Part shown: positions 34,634-45,833 of the stretch, piece after piece
Layout of the letters: the number at the start of each line of letters is the position of its first letter
Position numbering within the stretch: the stretch's first letter is position 1
DNA from: Streptomyces venezuelae ATCC 10712
Lineage (GTDB): Bacteria; Actinomycetota; Actinomycetes; Streptomycetales; Streptomycetaceae
Reading direction: 5' to 3'
Length of the DNA: 64,000 bases
Assembly: GCF_008639165.1 (NCBI RefSeq)
Contig: NZ_CP029197.1
Span: forward strand, 6,018,001 to 6,082,000
Translations under genes and position numbers: made by a program
The notes under the pieces: generated by a model
Databases searched by the model: none
Seen by the model: the letters and a program-made list of their open reading frames with translations, nothing else
What the model was told of the DNA's origin: nothing

Positions 34634-34987
34634 ATGGCCTCGAAAGGGGAACCGAGGACCGTGCTGCTCGACGGCCGGCCGATGGTGGTGCTCAGCGAGC
34701 AGGAATACGAGGCGCTGGTCTCGTCCCGGCGCCAATTGGGCCCACAGATCTCCCGGTTGAAGAAGGTGCGAGAAGCGCTGTTCGATGTGATCGAGCTGGC
34801 CGAATCCCTCGGTACCGCCCTCGTCGAGCGACGCAACCGGGTGGCCGCCGACGAGGGTGAACGGGACGAGGTGCACGCAGGCGGCGTGGAGGACCTCCTC
34901 GGTGAGGCGCACCGCCGACTCGACCGCGCCCGGCGCGCGGGGGGCGTGAGGACGGCGCCCCCGGCTGTGACTCAGGACGGCGGATAG
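34634..34987 (+). CDS. Small protein with Phd-like N-terminus, 117 residues
   Basis: Begins MASKGEPRTVLLDGRPMVVL followed by SEQEYEALVSSRRQLGPQ, then a helical segment with SRLKKVREALFDVIELAESL. The first 30 residues (beta strand, then S..EYEAL) recall Phd/YefM antitoxins, but no toxin gene is adjacent. A clear paralogue lies at 51062-51397 (MVALTPQEYAALLSMRRQVG). AAGGAG lies upstream of the ATG. Function unknown. Confidence 0.75.
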   Translation: MASKGEPRTVLLDGRPMVVLSEQEYEALVSSRRQLGPQISRLKKVREALFDVIELAESLGTALVERRNRVAADEGERDEVHAGGVEDLLGEAHRRLDRARRAGGVRTAPPAVTQDGG

Positions 34988-34988
34988 C

Positions 34989-35013
34989 GGAGTCGGGCGC
35001 GAAGCCCGACTCC
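34989..35013. terminator. Bidirectional terminator between small gene and cobF
   Basis: Arms GGAGTCGGGC / GCCCGACTCC with loop GCGAA, between convergent genes. Confidence 0.85.
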
Positions 35014-35031
35014 CGCCGTCCACCGCGTCGG

Positions 35032-35814
35032 TCAGGCGTCGCCGCAGGGCCGCAGGAGATACGTGTCCATGATCCAGCCGTGTTCCGCCCTGGCCGCGGC
35101 GCGTGCCCGTCGGATGTCCTCGGCGACCTCCTCGACGGGGCCGGAGATCAGGATCTCGTCCGGCGTACCGAGATAGGCACCCCAGTAGATCCACGTGCCA
35201 CCTCCGGCGAACTGCCGGAACGATTCGTGGGCGTCCAGCATGACGATGACGTCCCCGTCGTCGTTGCCCACGGTCTCGGCCAGTCTGCGTCCGGGAGTGA
35301 TGTGGATCGGGCGGCCCACCCGGTTGAGGCCGACGCGATGGCGCGCCGCCAGCGTGGACACGCTGCTGACCCCCGGGACGACGTCGTAGGTGAACGTCAC
35401 GTTCCCCCGGGCGGTGATCTCCTCCAGAACCGCGAGCGTGCTGTCGTACAGCGACGGGTCACCCCACACCAGGAAAGCTCCGCGCTGCCCGGGCGCGAGC
35501 TCCTCGCGGATCAGCCGCTCGCAGATGTCGGCGCGCCGTCGCCGCCAGTCGTGGACGGCGTCGGCGTAGCCGCCCCGGGAGCCCTGTGCGCGGTCGCGCC
35601 ACGGATCTTCGGCCTCGACCACGCGATGCGGACCGGGTACGTGTTCAGCCAGCATGGTCCGTCGGAGGCGGGTGAGGGAGGACTTCTCCTCGCCCTTCTC
35701 CAGGACGAAGAAGACGTCCGTGCTCCGCATGGCCTTCACGGCGCCGAGCGTCAGCTGGTCGGGATCCCCGGAACCGATCCCGATCACCGCGATGTGTTTC
35801 GTACCGTCCGACAC
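35032..35814 (-). CDS. cobF: Precorrin-6A synthase (deacetylating) CobF
   Basis: SAM-dependent tetrapyrrole methylase of 260 residues for aerobic B12 synthesis: it methylates C1 of precorrin-5 and releases the C20-derived acetate. Family motifs: IAVIGIGSGDPDQLTLGAVK at the N-terminus, LVWGDPSLYDSTLAVLEEI, VVPGVSSVSTLAARH, and the C-terminal GWIMDTYLLRPCG. GTG start with GGGGAG 6 bases upstream. No other cob biosynthetic gene is adjacent, so it is an orphan cob gene placed within this B12-related region. Confidence 0.92.
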   Translation of the reverse strand: MSDGTKHIAVIGIGSGDPDQLTLGAVKAMRSTDVFFVLEKGEEKSSLTRLRRTMLAEHVPGPHRVVEAEDPWRDRAQGSRGGYADAVHDWRRRRADICERLIREELAPGQRGAFLVWGDPSLYDSTLAVLEEITARGNVTFTYDVVPGVSSVSTLAARHRVGLNRVGRPIHITPGRRLAETVGNDDGDVIVMLDAHESFRQFAGGGTWIYWGAYLGTPDEILISGPVEEVAEDIRRARAAARAEHGWIMDTYLLRPCGDA

Positions 35815-35996
35815 TGCTCTCCCCTTGACTGCGATCGATTCCCACCACCCAGCGGACCGGTCGGGTACGCGGGGCCCGATCCGGCGACGCCAGGGCGACC
35901 GCTTCCGGAACGGGTCCGGTCAGGGCGGACCGGGCCAGGTTACGGGTGGCCCGCGACGGCCGCTCGGCCGGTGGGGTGGTACGCGGGAGAACGCGA

Positions 35997-36032
35997 GGGA
36001 GGGCGGGAAGCCTCCACGCTTCCCGCCCTCCC
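35997..36032. terminator. Terminator of the aceB operon
   Basis: Perfect 14-base arms GGGAGGGCGGGAAG / CTTCCCGCCCTCCC with an 8-base loop, about 50 bases after the dehydrogenase stop (minus strand). The remaining ~180 bases to cobF hold its promoter region with nothing else recognised. Confidence 0.9.
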
Positions 36033-36082
36033 AGCACACGGCACCGGACCCTCACCCGGTGCTCGCGCGCCGCCCAGGCCCC

Positions 36083-36976
36083 TCAGCCCGGACTACCGGG
36101 TCTCTCCTCCCGGTCGTACGTGTGGAACCCGCGCCCCGCCTTCCGGCCGAGCAGCCCGGCCTCCACCATGCGCATGAGCAGGGGCGGCGGCGCGTACAGG
36201 GGTTCCTTGAACTCGTCGTACAGCGACTCGGCGATGGACGCGACCGTGTCGAGGCCGATCAGGTCGGCGAGCTTGAGGGGTCCCATCGGGTGGGCGCAGC
36301 CGAGTTCCATCCCGCGGTCCACGTCCGTGGCGGTCGCGAAACCGGACTCGGTCATCCGGATCGCGGAGAGCAGATAAGGCACGAGCAGGGCGTTGACCAC
36401 GAAGCCGGCCCGGTCGCGCGACTGGATGACGGTCTTGCCGAGGGTGTCGGTGGCGAACTCCGTCACGTCGGCGGTCACCTGCGCGGCGGTGTGCAGGGTG
36501 GTGACGACCTCGACGAGAGGGAGTACGGGTACGGGGTTGAAGAAGTGCAGCCCGACGACCCGGTCGGCCCGGCCGGTGGTCATGCCCAGGCGCATCACGG
36601 GGAGGGAGGAGGTGTTCGTGGCCAGGATCGCGGCCGGATCCTCCACGATCTTGTCGAGGGCCGCGAACAGCGCCGTCTTGACGTCGCCGTCCTCCGTGAC
36701 GGCTTCGACGACGAGTTGCCGGTCGGCCAGATCGGTGAGTTCCGCCGTGGTCGTGATCCGGTCGAGGGCGGCTTCGGCCGAGGGACGGTCGAGCTTGCCG
36801 CGCTGGACGGCGCGTTCGAGGGAGACGGCGATCCGCTCGCGGGCGGCGGTGGCGGCGGGACCGTTCGCTTCGCAGAGCAGCGTGTCGAGACCGGCTCGCG
36901 CGCACACCTCGGCGATGCCGGCGCCCATCTGGCCGCCACCGACGATCCCCACGCGGCGGATGTCGGTGGCGCTCAT
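36083..36976 (-). CDS. 3-hydroxyacyl-CoA (3-hydroxybutyryl-CoA) dehydrogenase
   Basis: Soluble NAD(P)-dependent enzyme of 297 residues. Rossmann motif RVGIVGGGQMGAGIAEVCA (about 8-26), catalytic region NTSSLPV, GLHFFNPVPVLPLVEVV with the catalytic His, DRAGFVVNALLVPYL and GPLKLADLIGLDT. It oxidises or forms 3-hydroxyacyl-CoA in acetyl-CoA and butyrate metabolism. The ATG overlaps the malate synthase stop by 4 bases, so both belong to one operon, matching the common aceB-linked arrangement in Streptomyces. Confidence 0.92.
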   Translation of the reverse strand: MSATDIRRVGIVGGGQMGAGIAEVCARAGLDTLLCEANGPAATAARERIAVSLERAVQRGKLDRPSAEAALDRITTTAELTDLADRQLVVEAVTEDGDVKTALFAALDKIVEDPAAILATNTSSLPVMRLGMTTGRADRVVGLHFFNPVPVLPLVEVVTTLHTAAQVTADVTEFATDTLGKTVIQSRDRAGFVVNALLVPYLLSAIRMTESGFATATDVDRGMELGCAHPMGPLKLADLIGLDTVASIAESLYDEFKEPLYAPPPLLMRMVEAGLLGRKAGRGFHTYDREERPGSPG

Positions 36977-38571
36977 GCCGTCACTTCCTTGGTGGAGGTC
37001 CGGACGAGATGGCGTGTGTAGGCCTCGGGGGTGAAGAAAAGGGGCAGTTCGGCGGCGAGCGCCGTCCGCTCGAAGAGTTCGCGGATCTCGTCGAGCGCGG
37101 CCCACGGGTACTCCGCTCCGAGTCGTGCCAGCTCCTCGTCGAGGACCAGGAGCACGGATTCCCGGTCGATCACCCGGTGGCGCAGCCACTGCCAGATCTG
37201 GACGCGGGCGATCTCGGCGGTAGCGGCGTCCTCCATCAGACCGTCGATGGCCACGGCCCCCTGACCGCGCAGCCAGGCGTCGAAGTAGCGCAGGGACACG
37301 GCGATGTTGGTGCGCACCCCCTCGGCCGTGGGCGGGCCGCTGATCCGGCGGACGGAGAGCAGGTCCGCCGCCGTGGTCTCCACGTCGTCACGCGTCCGGT
37401 GGATCTGCTCCGGAAGGTCGCCCAGGACACCGTCGAAGACCTCCCGACACACGGGGACGAGGCCCGGGTGGGCGACCCAGGAGCCGTCGAAGCCGTCCTC
37501 GGCCTCCCGCTCCTTGTCGAGCCGCACCTTGGCCAGAGCCGCCTCGTGCGCGGCCGGGTCCTTGCTGGGGACCTGGGCGGCCATGCCGCCGATGGCGTGC
37601 GCTCCCCGCCGGTGGCAGGTGCGGACCAGGAGTTCGGTGTACGCCCGCATGAAGGGCGCGGTCATGGTGACCTTCGCCCGGTCGGGCAGGAGGAAGTCGG
37701 TGCGGTGGCCGAAGGTCTTGATCAAGCTGAAGAGGTAGTCCCAGCGGCCGGCGTTGAGACCCGCGCTGTGCTCGCGCAACTCGTGGAGAATCTCCTCCAT
37801 CTGGAAGGCCGCGGTGATCGTCTCGATCAGGACGGTGGCGCGGACGGTGCCCCGGGGGATGCCCAGGAGCTCCTGGGCGAGGAGGAACACGTCGTTCCAC
37901 AGTCGGGCCTCGTAGTGGTTCTCCAGCTTGGGGAGGTAGAAGTACGGGCCGTGTCCGGCGTCGATCTGCCGCTGCGCGCAGTGGAAGAAGTACAGGCCGA
38001 AGTCCACCAGCGAGGCCGGGACCGGGCGGCCGTCGAACTCCAGGTGTTCCTCGTCGAGGTGCCAGCCGCGCGGCCGGACCATGATCGTGGCGAGGTGCTC
38101 CCCGAGGCGGTACTCCTTGCCCTCGGGCGTGGTGAAGTCGATGCGCCGTTCGATCGCGTCGAGCAGGACCAGCTGCCCGCCGATGACGTTGTCCCAGGTG
38201 GGCGCGGTGGCGTCCTCGAAGTCCGCCATCCACACGCGCGCTCCGGAGTTGAGCGCGTTCACCGCCATCCGGCGCTCGGGCGGGCCGGTGATCTCGACCC
38301 TGCGGTCGGTCAGGCCCGGCGCGGGCGGGGCCACCCGCCAGGCGCGGTCCGCGCGGACGCCCGAGGTGGCGACGGGGAAGTCGAGCGGGGAGCCGGTGGC
38401 GAGCCGGATGGCCTGGCGGCGGCGCTCCTTCAGGACCCACCGGCGGCGCTCGCCGAAGGCGGCGGCCAGCCTGCCGACGAAGTCGAGGGCGTCGGGGGTG
38501 AGGATCTCGTCGTGGCGGTCGCCGGGGGCGGCCAGGACACGGACCTGACGGGTCGGGGCGCTGGTGGTCAT
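36973..38571 (-). CDS. aceB: Malate synthase A
   Basis: Glyoxylate-cycle enzyme of 532 residues condensing acetyl-CoA and glyoxylate to malate. Key blocks: VRPRGWHLDEEHLEFDG, VLIETITAAFQMEEI and GRWDYLFS (Mg2+ ligands Glu and Asp), and GFDGSWVAHPGLVPV with the catalytic base Asp. GGAGAG lies just before the ATG. It is upstream of and overlapping the hydroxyacyl-CoA dehydrogenase gene; isocitrate lyase lies 95 bases further upstream on the same strand, so aceA-aceB-dehydrogenase may be one transcription unit. Confidence 0.96.
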   Translation of the reverse strand: MTTSAPTRQVRVLAAPGDRHDEILTPDALDFVGRLAAAFGERRRWVLKERRRQAIRLATGSPLDFPVATSGVRADRAWRVAPPAPGLTDRRVEITGPPERRMAVNALNSGARVWMADFEDATAPTWDNVIGGQLVLLDAIERRIDFTTPEGKEYRLGEHLATIMVRPRGWHLDEEHLEFDGRPVPASLVDFGLYFFHCAQRQIDAGHGPYFYLPKLENHYEARLWNDVFLLAQELLGIPRGTVRATVLIETITAAFQMEEILHELREHSAGLNAGRWDYLFSLIKTFGHRTDFLLPDRAKVTMTAPFMRAYTELLVRTCHRRGAHAIGGMAAQVPSKDPAAHEAALAKVRLDKEREAEDGFDGSWVAHPGLVPVCREVFDGVLGDLPEQIHRTRDDVETTAADLLSVRRISGPPTAEGVRTNIAVSLRYFDAWLRGQGAVAIDGLMEDAATAEIARVQIWQWLRHRVIDRESVLLVLDEELARLGAEYPWAALDEIRELFERTALAAELPLFFTPEAYTRHLVRTSTKEVTA

Positions 38572-38666
38572 CGGACTCTCCTGGGCTGAGAGGGGAACGG
38601 GGGCGGGCGGAGACGGTCGCTCGCCCCCGTTCGGCCGGGACGCGAACTGTCCGGTCGCGGTGGTGT

Positions 38667-39956
<1,290 letters not shown>

Positions 39957-40334
39957 GACCGTCACCGTCTCCTTCGGTCGTCCTTTGCCAATTCCGTCAG
40001 CTATCTGCGCGGCCTGGCACTAAGTGTCCTGTCAAGGGGTGCGGCCCGCCGGGTGCCCGGACGGGCGGAGGTGAGCAATCTGTGCCGATCCGGGGTCTTC
40101 ATAGGCCAGGATTGCCGAAGTCAGGGCATGAATCGGGTCCCGGTCCTGCCCTGGACCTGTCGGGTCCGGCGGGCCGCACTCAGACTCTGGCACTGGCACC
40201 CAGTGCCATCAACCGTGGATCCATGCCAAGTTTTGCGAATCAATCCGCAGCACTTTGCCAACCTTGCTAATGGTGTGGACGTGTCCGGCTGGCATACGCT
40301 GACGCCGAGGTTCCGAACGATCGGAGGAGCGAGG
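39957..40334. promoter_or_regulatory. aceA / ramB divergent control region
   Basis: Gene-free 378 bases. RamB-type motifs with the TTTGC.AA core occur as CTTTGCCAAT (39983), AAGTTTTGCGAATC (40229-40242) and ACTTTGCCAACCTTGCTAAT (40252-40271). They lie before both aceA and the regulator gene, suggesting control of aceA and autoregulation. The corynebacterial RamB consensus is close to this core. Confidence 0.55.
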
Positions 40335-41741
40335 GTGAGCAAGACGTACGCGGGGGCACGGCTGCGGCGACTTCGCGAGGATCGCGGAATGAGCCAGGCG
40401 GAGCTGGCGCGCACCCTGGCCATCTCGCCCAGCTACCTCAATCAGATGGAGCACGACGCCCGACCGCTCACGGTGCCCGTGCTGCTGCGTCTCACCGAGG
40501 CCTTCGGCGTCGATCCCGGCTTCTTCTCCGAGCGGGACACCGGTCGTCTCGTGGCGGACCTCCGTGAAGCCCTCTCCGGCGAGCTTGCTGCGGCCCGGGT
40601 CTCCCCGTCCGACCTCGCCGACCTGGCCTCGCGGATTCCGGCGGTCGCCCGGGTCCTGGTCGACCTGGGGCGGCGCAACCAGCGTCTCTCCGAACGGATC
40701 GCCGACGCGGCGGACCCGAGGGGATCGGACCCGGAGCTGCCGCGCTCCCCGCACGAGGAGATCCGCGACTTCTTCTACCGCAGGCAGAACTACCTGCACG
40801 AGACCGATCTCGCGGCGGAGGCCCTTGCGGCGGAGATCGGCATCCGACCCGGCGAGATCATCAGTGCCCTGAGCGGGCGGCTCTCCGACCGGCACGGCGT
40901 CCGTTTCTCCACCGAGACGGGAGACCGGCTGCACTCCTACGACGAGAAGACCCGCATCCTGCGGCTGTCCGCCCGCCTCCGCCCCGGCCAGCGCGCCTTC
41001 CGGCTCGCCACGCAGCTCGCGCTGCTGGAGTACGGGGACGGCCTGGACCGGCAGGCGGCCGAGGACTTCCCCTCGGACGGACCGGCTCACCAGCTGGCGC
41101 GCATCGGCATCGCGAACTACTTCGCCGCCGCGCTGATCCTCCCCTACACGGCGTTCCACACGGCGGCAGAGGAGTTCCGGTACGACATCGAACGACTCAC
41201 CGACCGCTTCGGGCTCGGCTACGAGACGGTCTGCCACCGCCTCAGCACCCTCCAGCGCCCCCGCCTGCGCGGCGTCCCCTTCTCCTTCGTCCGCGTCGAC
41301 CGGGCCGGCAACATGTCCAAGCGGCAGTCCGCCACCGGCTTCCACTTCTCCCGGGCCGGCGGCACGTGTCCGCTGTGGAACGTGTACGAGGCGTTCGCCG
41401 CGCCGGGCCGCATCCACGTCCAGATCGCCGCCATGCCCGACGGGCAGCGCCACCTGTGGACGGCCCGCGCCGTCACCCGGCACCGGGGCGGCTGGGGCGA
41501 GCCCGGGAAGACCTTCGCGATCGGCCTCGGCTGCGAGATCCGCCACGCGCACCGGCTCGTGTACTCGGACGGACTCGACCTCGACAACGCGGCCGCCGCC
41601 ACCCCGATCGGCATGGGCTGCCGCGTCTGCGAACGCCTCGACTGCCCCCAGCGCGCGGCCCCGCCCCTCGGGCGACCGCTCAGAATCGACCAGAACGCGA
41701 GCACCTTCGTCCCGTATCCGGTCGCCGACCCCTCGGACTGA
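40335..41741 (+). CDS. ramB: RamB/ScfR-type regulator of acetate and glyoxylate metabolism
   Basis: Transcription regulator of 468 residues. XRE helix-turn-helix (about 6-65: RLRRLREDRGMSQAELARTL, SPSYLNQMEHDARPLTVPVL), an IrrE-like middle domain (ANYFAAALILPYTAFHTAAE, without HEXXH), and a C-terminal domain with cysteines (GLGCEIRHAH, GMGCRVCERLDCPQRAA). Mycobacterial PrpR of the same family binds acyl-CoA and carries a [4Fe-4S] cluster. GTG start after GGAGGAGCGAGG. Position divergent from aceA-aceB suggests glyoxylate-cycle control. A close paralogue controls the prp operon at 54-59 kb. Confidence 0.88.
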   Translation: MSKTYAGARLRRLREDRGMSQAELARTLAISPSYLNQMEHDARPLTVPVLLRLTEAFGVDPGFFSERDTGRLVADLREALSGELAAARVSPSDLADLASRIPAVARVLVDLGRRNQRLSERIADAADPRGSDPELPRSPHEEIRDFFYRRQNYLHETDLAAEALAAEIGIRPGEIISALSGRLSDRHGVRFSTETGDRLHSYDEKTRILRLSARLRPGQRAFRLATQLALLEYGDGLDRQAAEDFPSDGPAHQLARIGIANYFAAALILPYTAFHTAAEEFRYDIERLTDRFGLGYETVCHRLSTLQRPRLRGVPFSFVRVDRAGNMSKRQSATGFHFSRAGGTCPLWNVYEAFAAPGRIHVQIAAMPDGQRHLWTARAVTRHRGGWGEPGKTFAIGLGCEIRHAHRLVYSDGLDLDNAAAATPIGMGCRVCERLDCPQRAAPPLGRPLRIDQNASTFVPYPVADPSD

Positions 41742-41749
41742 CCCGGGGA

Positions 41750-42664
41750 TCAGGGGAGCGGGAACGCCTCGGCCGTCGACACGGGGTCCCCGGCCCGGAC
41801 CCCGTGGAGGACGTGCGCGAGAACCTCCGCGCCGCGCACCACCCGGGGGCCCGGCCGGTTGAAGTAGGCGGGCCCGTCCAGCACCCACACCGCGCCCGAC
41901 CGTACCGCCGGCAGATCGTCCCAACCGGGGAGGGAGGTCAGCAGGTCGCGCTCGCGCACGGTCCGTTCGGGCGGGAAGCCGCACGGCAGGACCAGGAGGA
42001 CGTCGGGGCGGACAGCCTGGACGGCCTCCCATGTCATCGGCTTCGTGTGCTCTCCGGGAGCGGCGAGGAACGGTTCGCCGCCGGCGCAGGTGATCTGTTC
42101 GGGCACCCAGTGTCCCGCGGGCCACAGCGGATCGAGCCACTCGACCGCCACGACCCGGGGCCGGGGCCGGCCCGCCGTGAGGTCACATACCGCGGCCAGC
42201 CGACCGCGCAGCTCCTCGCGCCGCCGCTCGGCCCGCTCACGCACGCCCAGGAGCTCACCGACCGTGACCAGGCAGTCCAGGACGTCGTCCAGGGTGCGGG
42301 GCTCCAGGCTGAGGACTCGGGAACCGCCGTCCAGCACGCGCACCGCGCGTGAGACAGCCTCGTAGGACACCGCGCAGACATCGCACAGGTCCTGCGTGAG
42401 CACGACATCGGGCGCGAGAGCGGCGAGGGCCCCGGCGTCGAGGGTGTAAAGCGAGGAGCCGCCGTGCGCCGCGCCGCCGACCGCCGCGGAGATCTCCCGG
42501 CTGGTCAGGTCCTCGGACGAGAACCCGGCGGTGGTGACCACCGGCACCCCGGCCACGTCCCGCGGCGGCCAGTCGCATTCATGGGTCCGTCCCACCAGGT
42601 CGGCGGCCAGCCCGAGCTCGGCCACGATGTCGGTCGCCGCGGGCAGCAAGGAGACGATGCGCAT
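41750..42664 (-). CDS. Cobalamin-binding protein, BtuF-like
   Basis: Protein of 304 residues with the BtuF/FecB periplasmic-binding fold: MRIVSLLPAATDIVAELGL, DLVGRTHECDWPP, DVVLTQDLCDVCAVSY, VLSLEPRTLDDVL, VVAVEWLDPLWPAGHWVPE, GPAYFNRPGPRVV. No signal peptide, as in many actinobacterial members annotated as cobalamin-binding. No BtuC/BtuD genes are adjacent; it may bind corrinoid in the cytoplasm or serve sensing. Convergent with ramB, 9 bases apart, and divergent from the riboswitch at 42785. Confidence 0.85.
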   Translation of the reverse strand: MRIVSLLPAATDIVAELGLAADLVGRTHECDWPPRDVAGVPVVTTAGFSSEDLTSREISAAVGGAAHGGSSLYTLDAGALAALAPDVVLTQDLCDVCAVSYEAVSRAVRVLDGGSRVLSLEPRTLDDVLDCLVTVGELLGVRERAERRREELRGRLAAVCDLTAGRPRPRVVAVEWLDPLWPAGHWVPEQITCAGGEPFLAAPGEHTKPMTWEAVQAVRPDVLLVLPCGFPPERTVRERDLLTSLPGWDDLPAVRSGAVWVLDGPAYFNRPGPRVVRGAEVLAHVLHGVRAGDPVSTAEAFPLP

Positions 42665-42748
42665 GGTTCGAGCCTATGGGGTTCCTCGCCGGTCACGCGG
42701 GCTCGCGCGGTCGACTGTCCGGATGCCCTCGTGGCGACGGGGTGGGGG

Positions 42749-42777
42749 GTGGACTTACTAGGACGTCCAACTATATG
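42749..42777 (+). promoter_or_regulatory. Promoter with palindromic operator in the spacer
   Basis: GTGGAC, a 17-base spacer, TATATG: a vegetative-type promoter pointing to the riboswitch that follows. The spacer contains the perfect palindrome GGACGTCC (42761-42768), flanked by TACTA and AACTATA, a likely repressor site. Confidence 0.6.
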
Positions 42778-42784
42778 TTCGTGA

Positions 42785-42940
42785 CGAGCCCGCGGTGCAG
42801 GGAAGCCGGTGTGATTCCGGCGCGGTCCCGCCACTGTGACCGGGGAGTGTGCTCTTCCAGCAGGTCAGGCCACTGACGGAAACCATCCGTCGGGAAGGCC
42901 GGAGAGCATGCGCTGATCCGGGAGTCAGGATACCGGCCGC
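42785..42940 (+). ncRNA. Cobalamin riboswitch, full-length type
   Basis: Plus strand: GGTGCAGGGAAGCCGGTGTG, TTCCGGCGCGGTCCCGCCAC, TGTGACCGGGGAG, the B12-box region GTCAGGCCACTG, GAAGGCC, and the final GGAGTCAGGATACCGGCC. All core blocks of the classical class-I element, including the extra arms, are present. It reads towards a 25-codon frame and the mmsA operon, not towards the divergent BtuF-like gene. Confidence 0.93.
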
Positions 42941-42980
42941 GGGGTGTTCCGTGTTGTCCACGAGGATGGAGCAGACACGC

Positions 42981-43058
42981 ATGGCACCGGTACGTGACCA
43001 CGGCCCTGGTGATCCGGCGGAGTACCCGAAACCCGAGGCCCTGTCCCCGCGTTCGTGA
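42981..43058 (+). CDS. Short reading frame directly after the B12 riboswitch
   Basis: 25 codons, MAPVRDHGPGDPAEYPKPEA then LSPRS, with GAGGATGGAG 9 bases upstream, starting 40 bases after the riboswitch. An in-frame ATG at 42966 would give 30 residues. It is the first translatable frame of the riboswitch transcript. A small GAAGGCG/CGCCTTC hairpin follows at about 43064-43081. It may be a real peptide, a leader, or the remnant of a lost B12 gene. I do not recognise it. Confidence 0.35.
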   Translation: MAPVRDHGPGDPAEYPKPEALSPRS

Positions 43059-43185
43059 CTCGACGAAGGCGTCCCCGCCTTCCCCTGTCCCGCGGCGGCA
43101 CCCGCGTGCGCGCACCCCGATCGGTGCGTCCTCGCGGTCCTCGCCGCGCCTTCCTCGGATCCGTACCTGACGAGAGCAGGCTTCG

Positions 43186-44681
<1,496 letters not shown>

Positions 44682-44685
<4 letters not shown>

Positions 44686-45833
44686 GCGCCGTGACCACCC
44701 TCACCGAGGACCAACTGGCCCTCGCCGAAGTCACCCTCGACTTCGCCCAGGAACAGCTCGCCCCCAACGCGGTGGCCTGGGACCAGGACAAGCACTTCCC
44801 CGTCGACGTCCTCCGCAGGGCCGCCGCGCTCGGTCTCGGCGGAGTGTACGTACGGGAGGAGCACGGCGGCTCCGGGCTGACCCGGGCCGACGGCGTCCTC
44901 GTCTTCGAGACCCTGGCGACCGGCTGCCCCTCCATCGCCGGCTACCTCTCCATCCACAACATGGTCGCCTGGATGATCGACCGGTACGGAAGCCCCGCAC
45001 AGCGTGCCCGCTGGCTCCCGGACCTCTGTGCCGCCGACACCCTGGGCAGCTACTGCCTCACCGAACCGGGAGCCGGATCGGACGCCGCCGCCCTGCGCAC
45101 CCGCGCCGAACGGGATGGCGACCACTACGTCCTGACCGGAGTGAAGCAGTTCATCTCCGGAGCGGGCACCTCCGACGTGTACATCGTGCTGGCCCGCACC
45201 GGCGGAGGCGGCCCCGGCGGGATCTCCGCCTTCGTCGTCGAACGCGGCGACCCGGGCGTCTCCTTCGGCGCGAACGAACGCAAGATGGGCTGGAACGCCC
45301 AGCCCACCCGCCAGGTGGTTCTCGACGGCGTGCGGATCCCCGCCGACCGGCGCCTCGGCGCCGAGGGCGAGGGCTTCCGCATCGCCATGCACGGCCTCAA
45401 CGGCGGCCGCCTCGGCATCGCGGCCTGCTCCCTCGGCGGCGCCCAGAGCGCCCTCGACCGCAGCCTCACCCACCTCGCCGACCGCGAGGCCTTCGGCGCC
45501 CCGCTGCTCGACGCCCAGGCCCTCCAGTTCCGCCTCGCCGACATGGCCACCGAACTCACCGCCGCCCGCGCCCTGGTACGCCAGGCCGCCGACGCCCTCG
45601 ACCGCGGCGACCCGGCCGCGGTGCAACTCTGCGCCATGGCCAAGCGGTTCGCCACCGACACCGGCTTCTCGGTCGCCGACCGGGCGCTCCAGCTCCACGG
45701 CGGCTACGGCTACCTGAGCGAGTACGGCATCGAGAAGATCGTCCGGGACCTGCGCGTCCACCGGATCCTGGAAGGAACCAACGAGATCATGAACGTCATC
45801 GTCGCCCGCGGCCTGACGGAGAGCCTCCGATGA
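44682..45833 (+). CDS. Acyl-CoA dehydrogenase, probably isobutyryl-CoA dehydrogenase
   Basis: FAD enzyme of 383 residues. Motifs: GLGGVYVREEHGGSGL, SYCLTEPGAGSDAAALRT, YVLTGVKQFISGAG, the C-terminal LQLHGGYGYLSEYGIEKIVR and ILEGTNEIMNVIVARGL. Context (mmsA, HIBYL-CoA hydrolase, mmsB) marks it as the isobutyryl-CoA to methacrylyl-CoA step of valine catabolism. Overlaps both neighbours by 4 bases. Confidence 0.9.

Noticed and set aside
34634..34987. Toxin-antitoxin pair
   Set aside because: Phd-like start only; no small toxin-like gene adjacent.
41750..42940. B12 riboswitch controlling the BtuF-like gene
   Set aside because: The riboswitch reads on the plus strand, away from this minus-strand gene.
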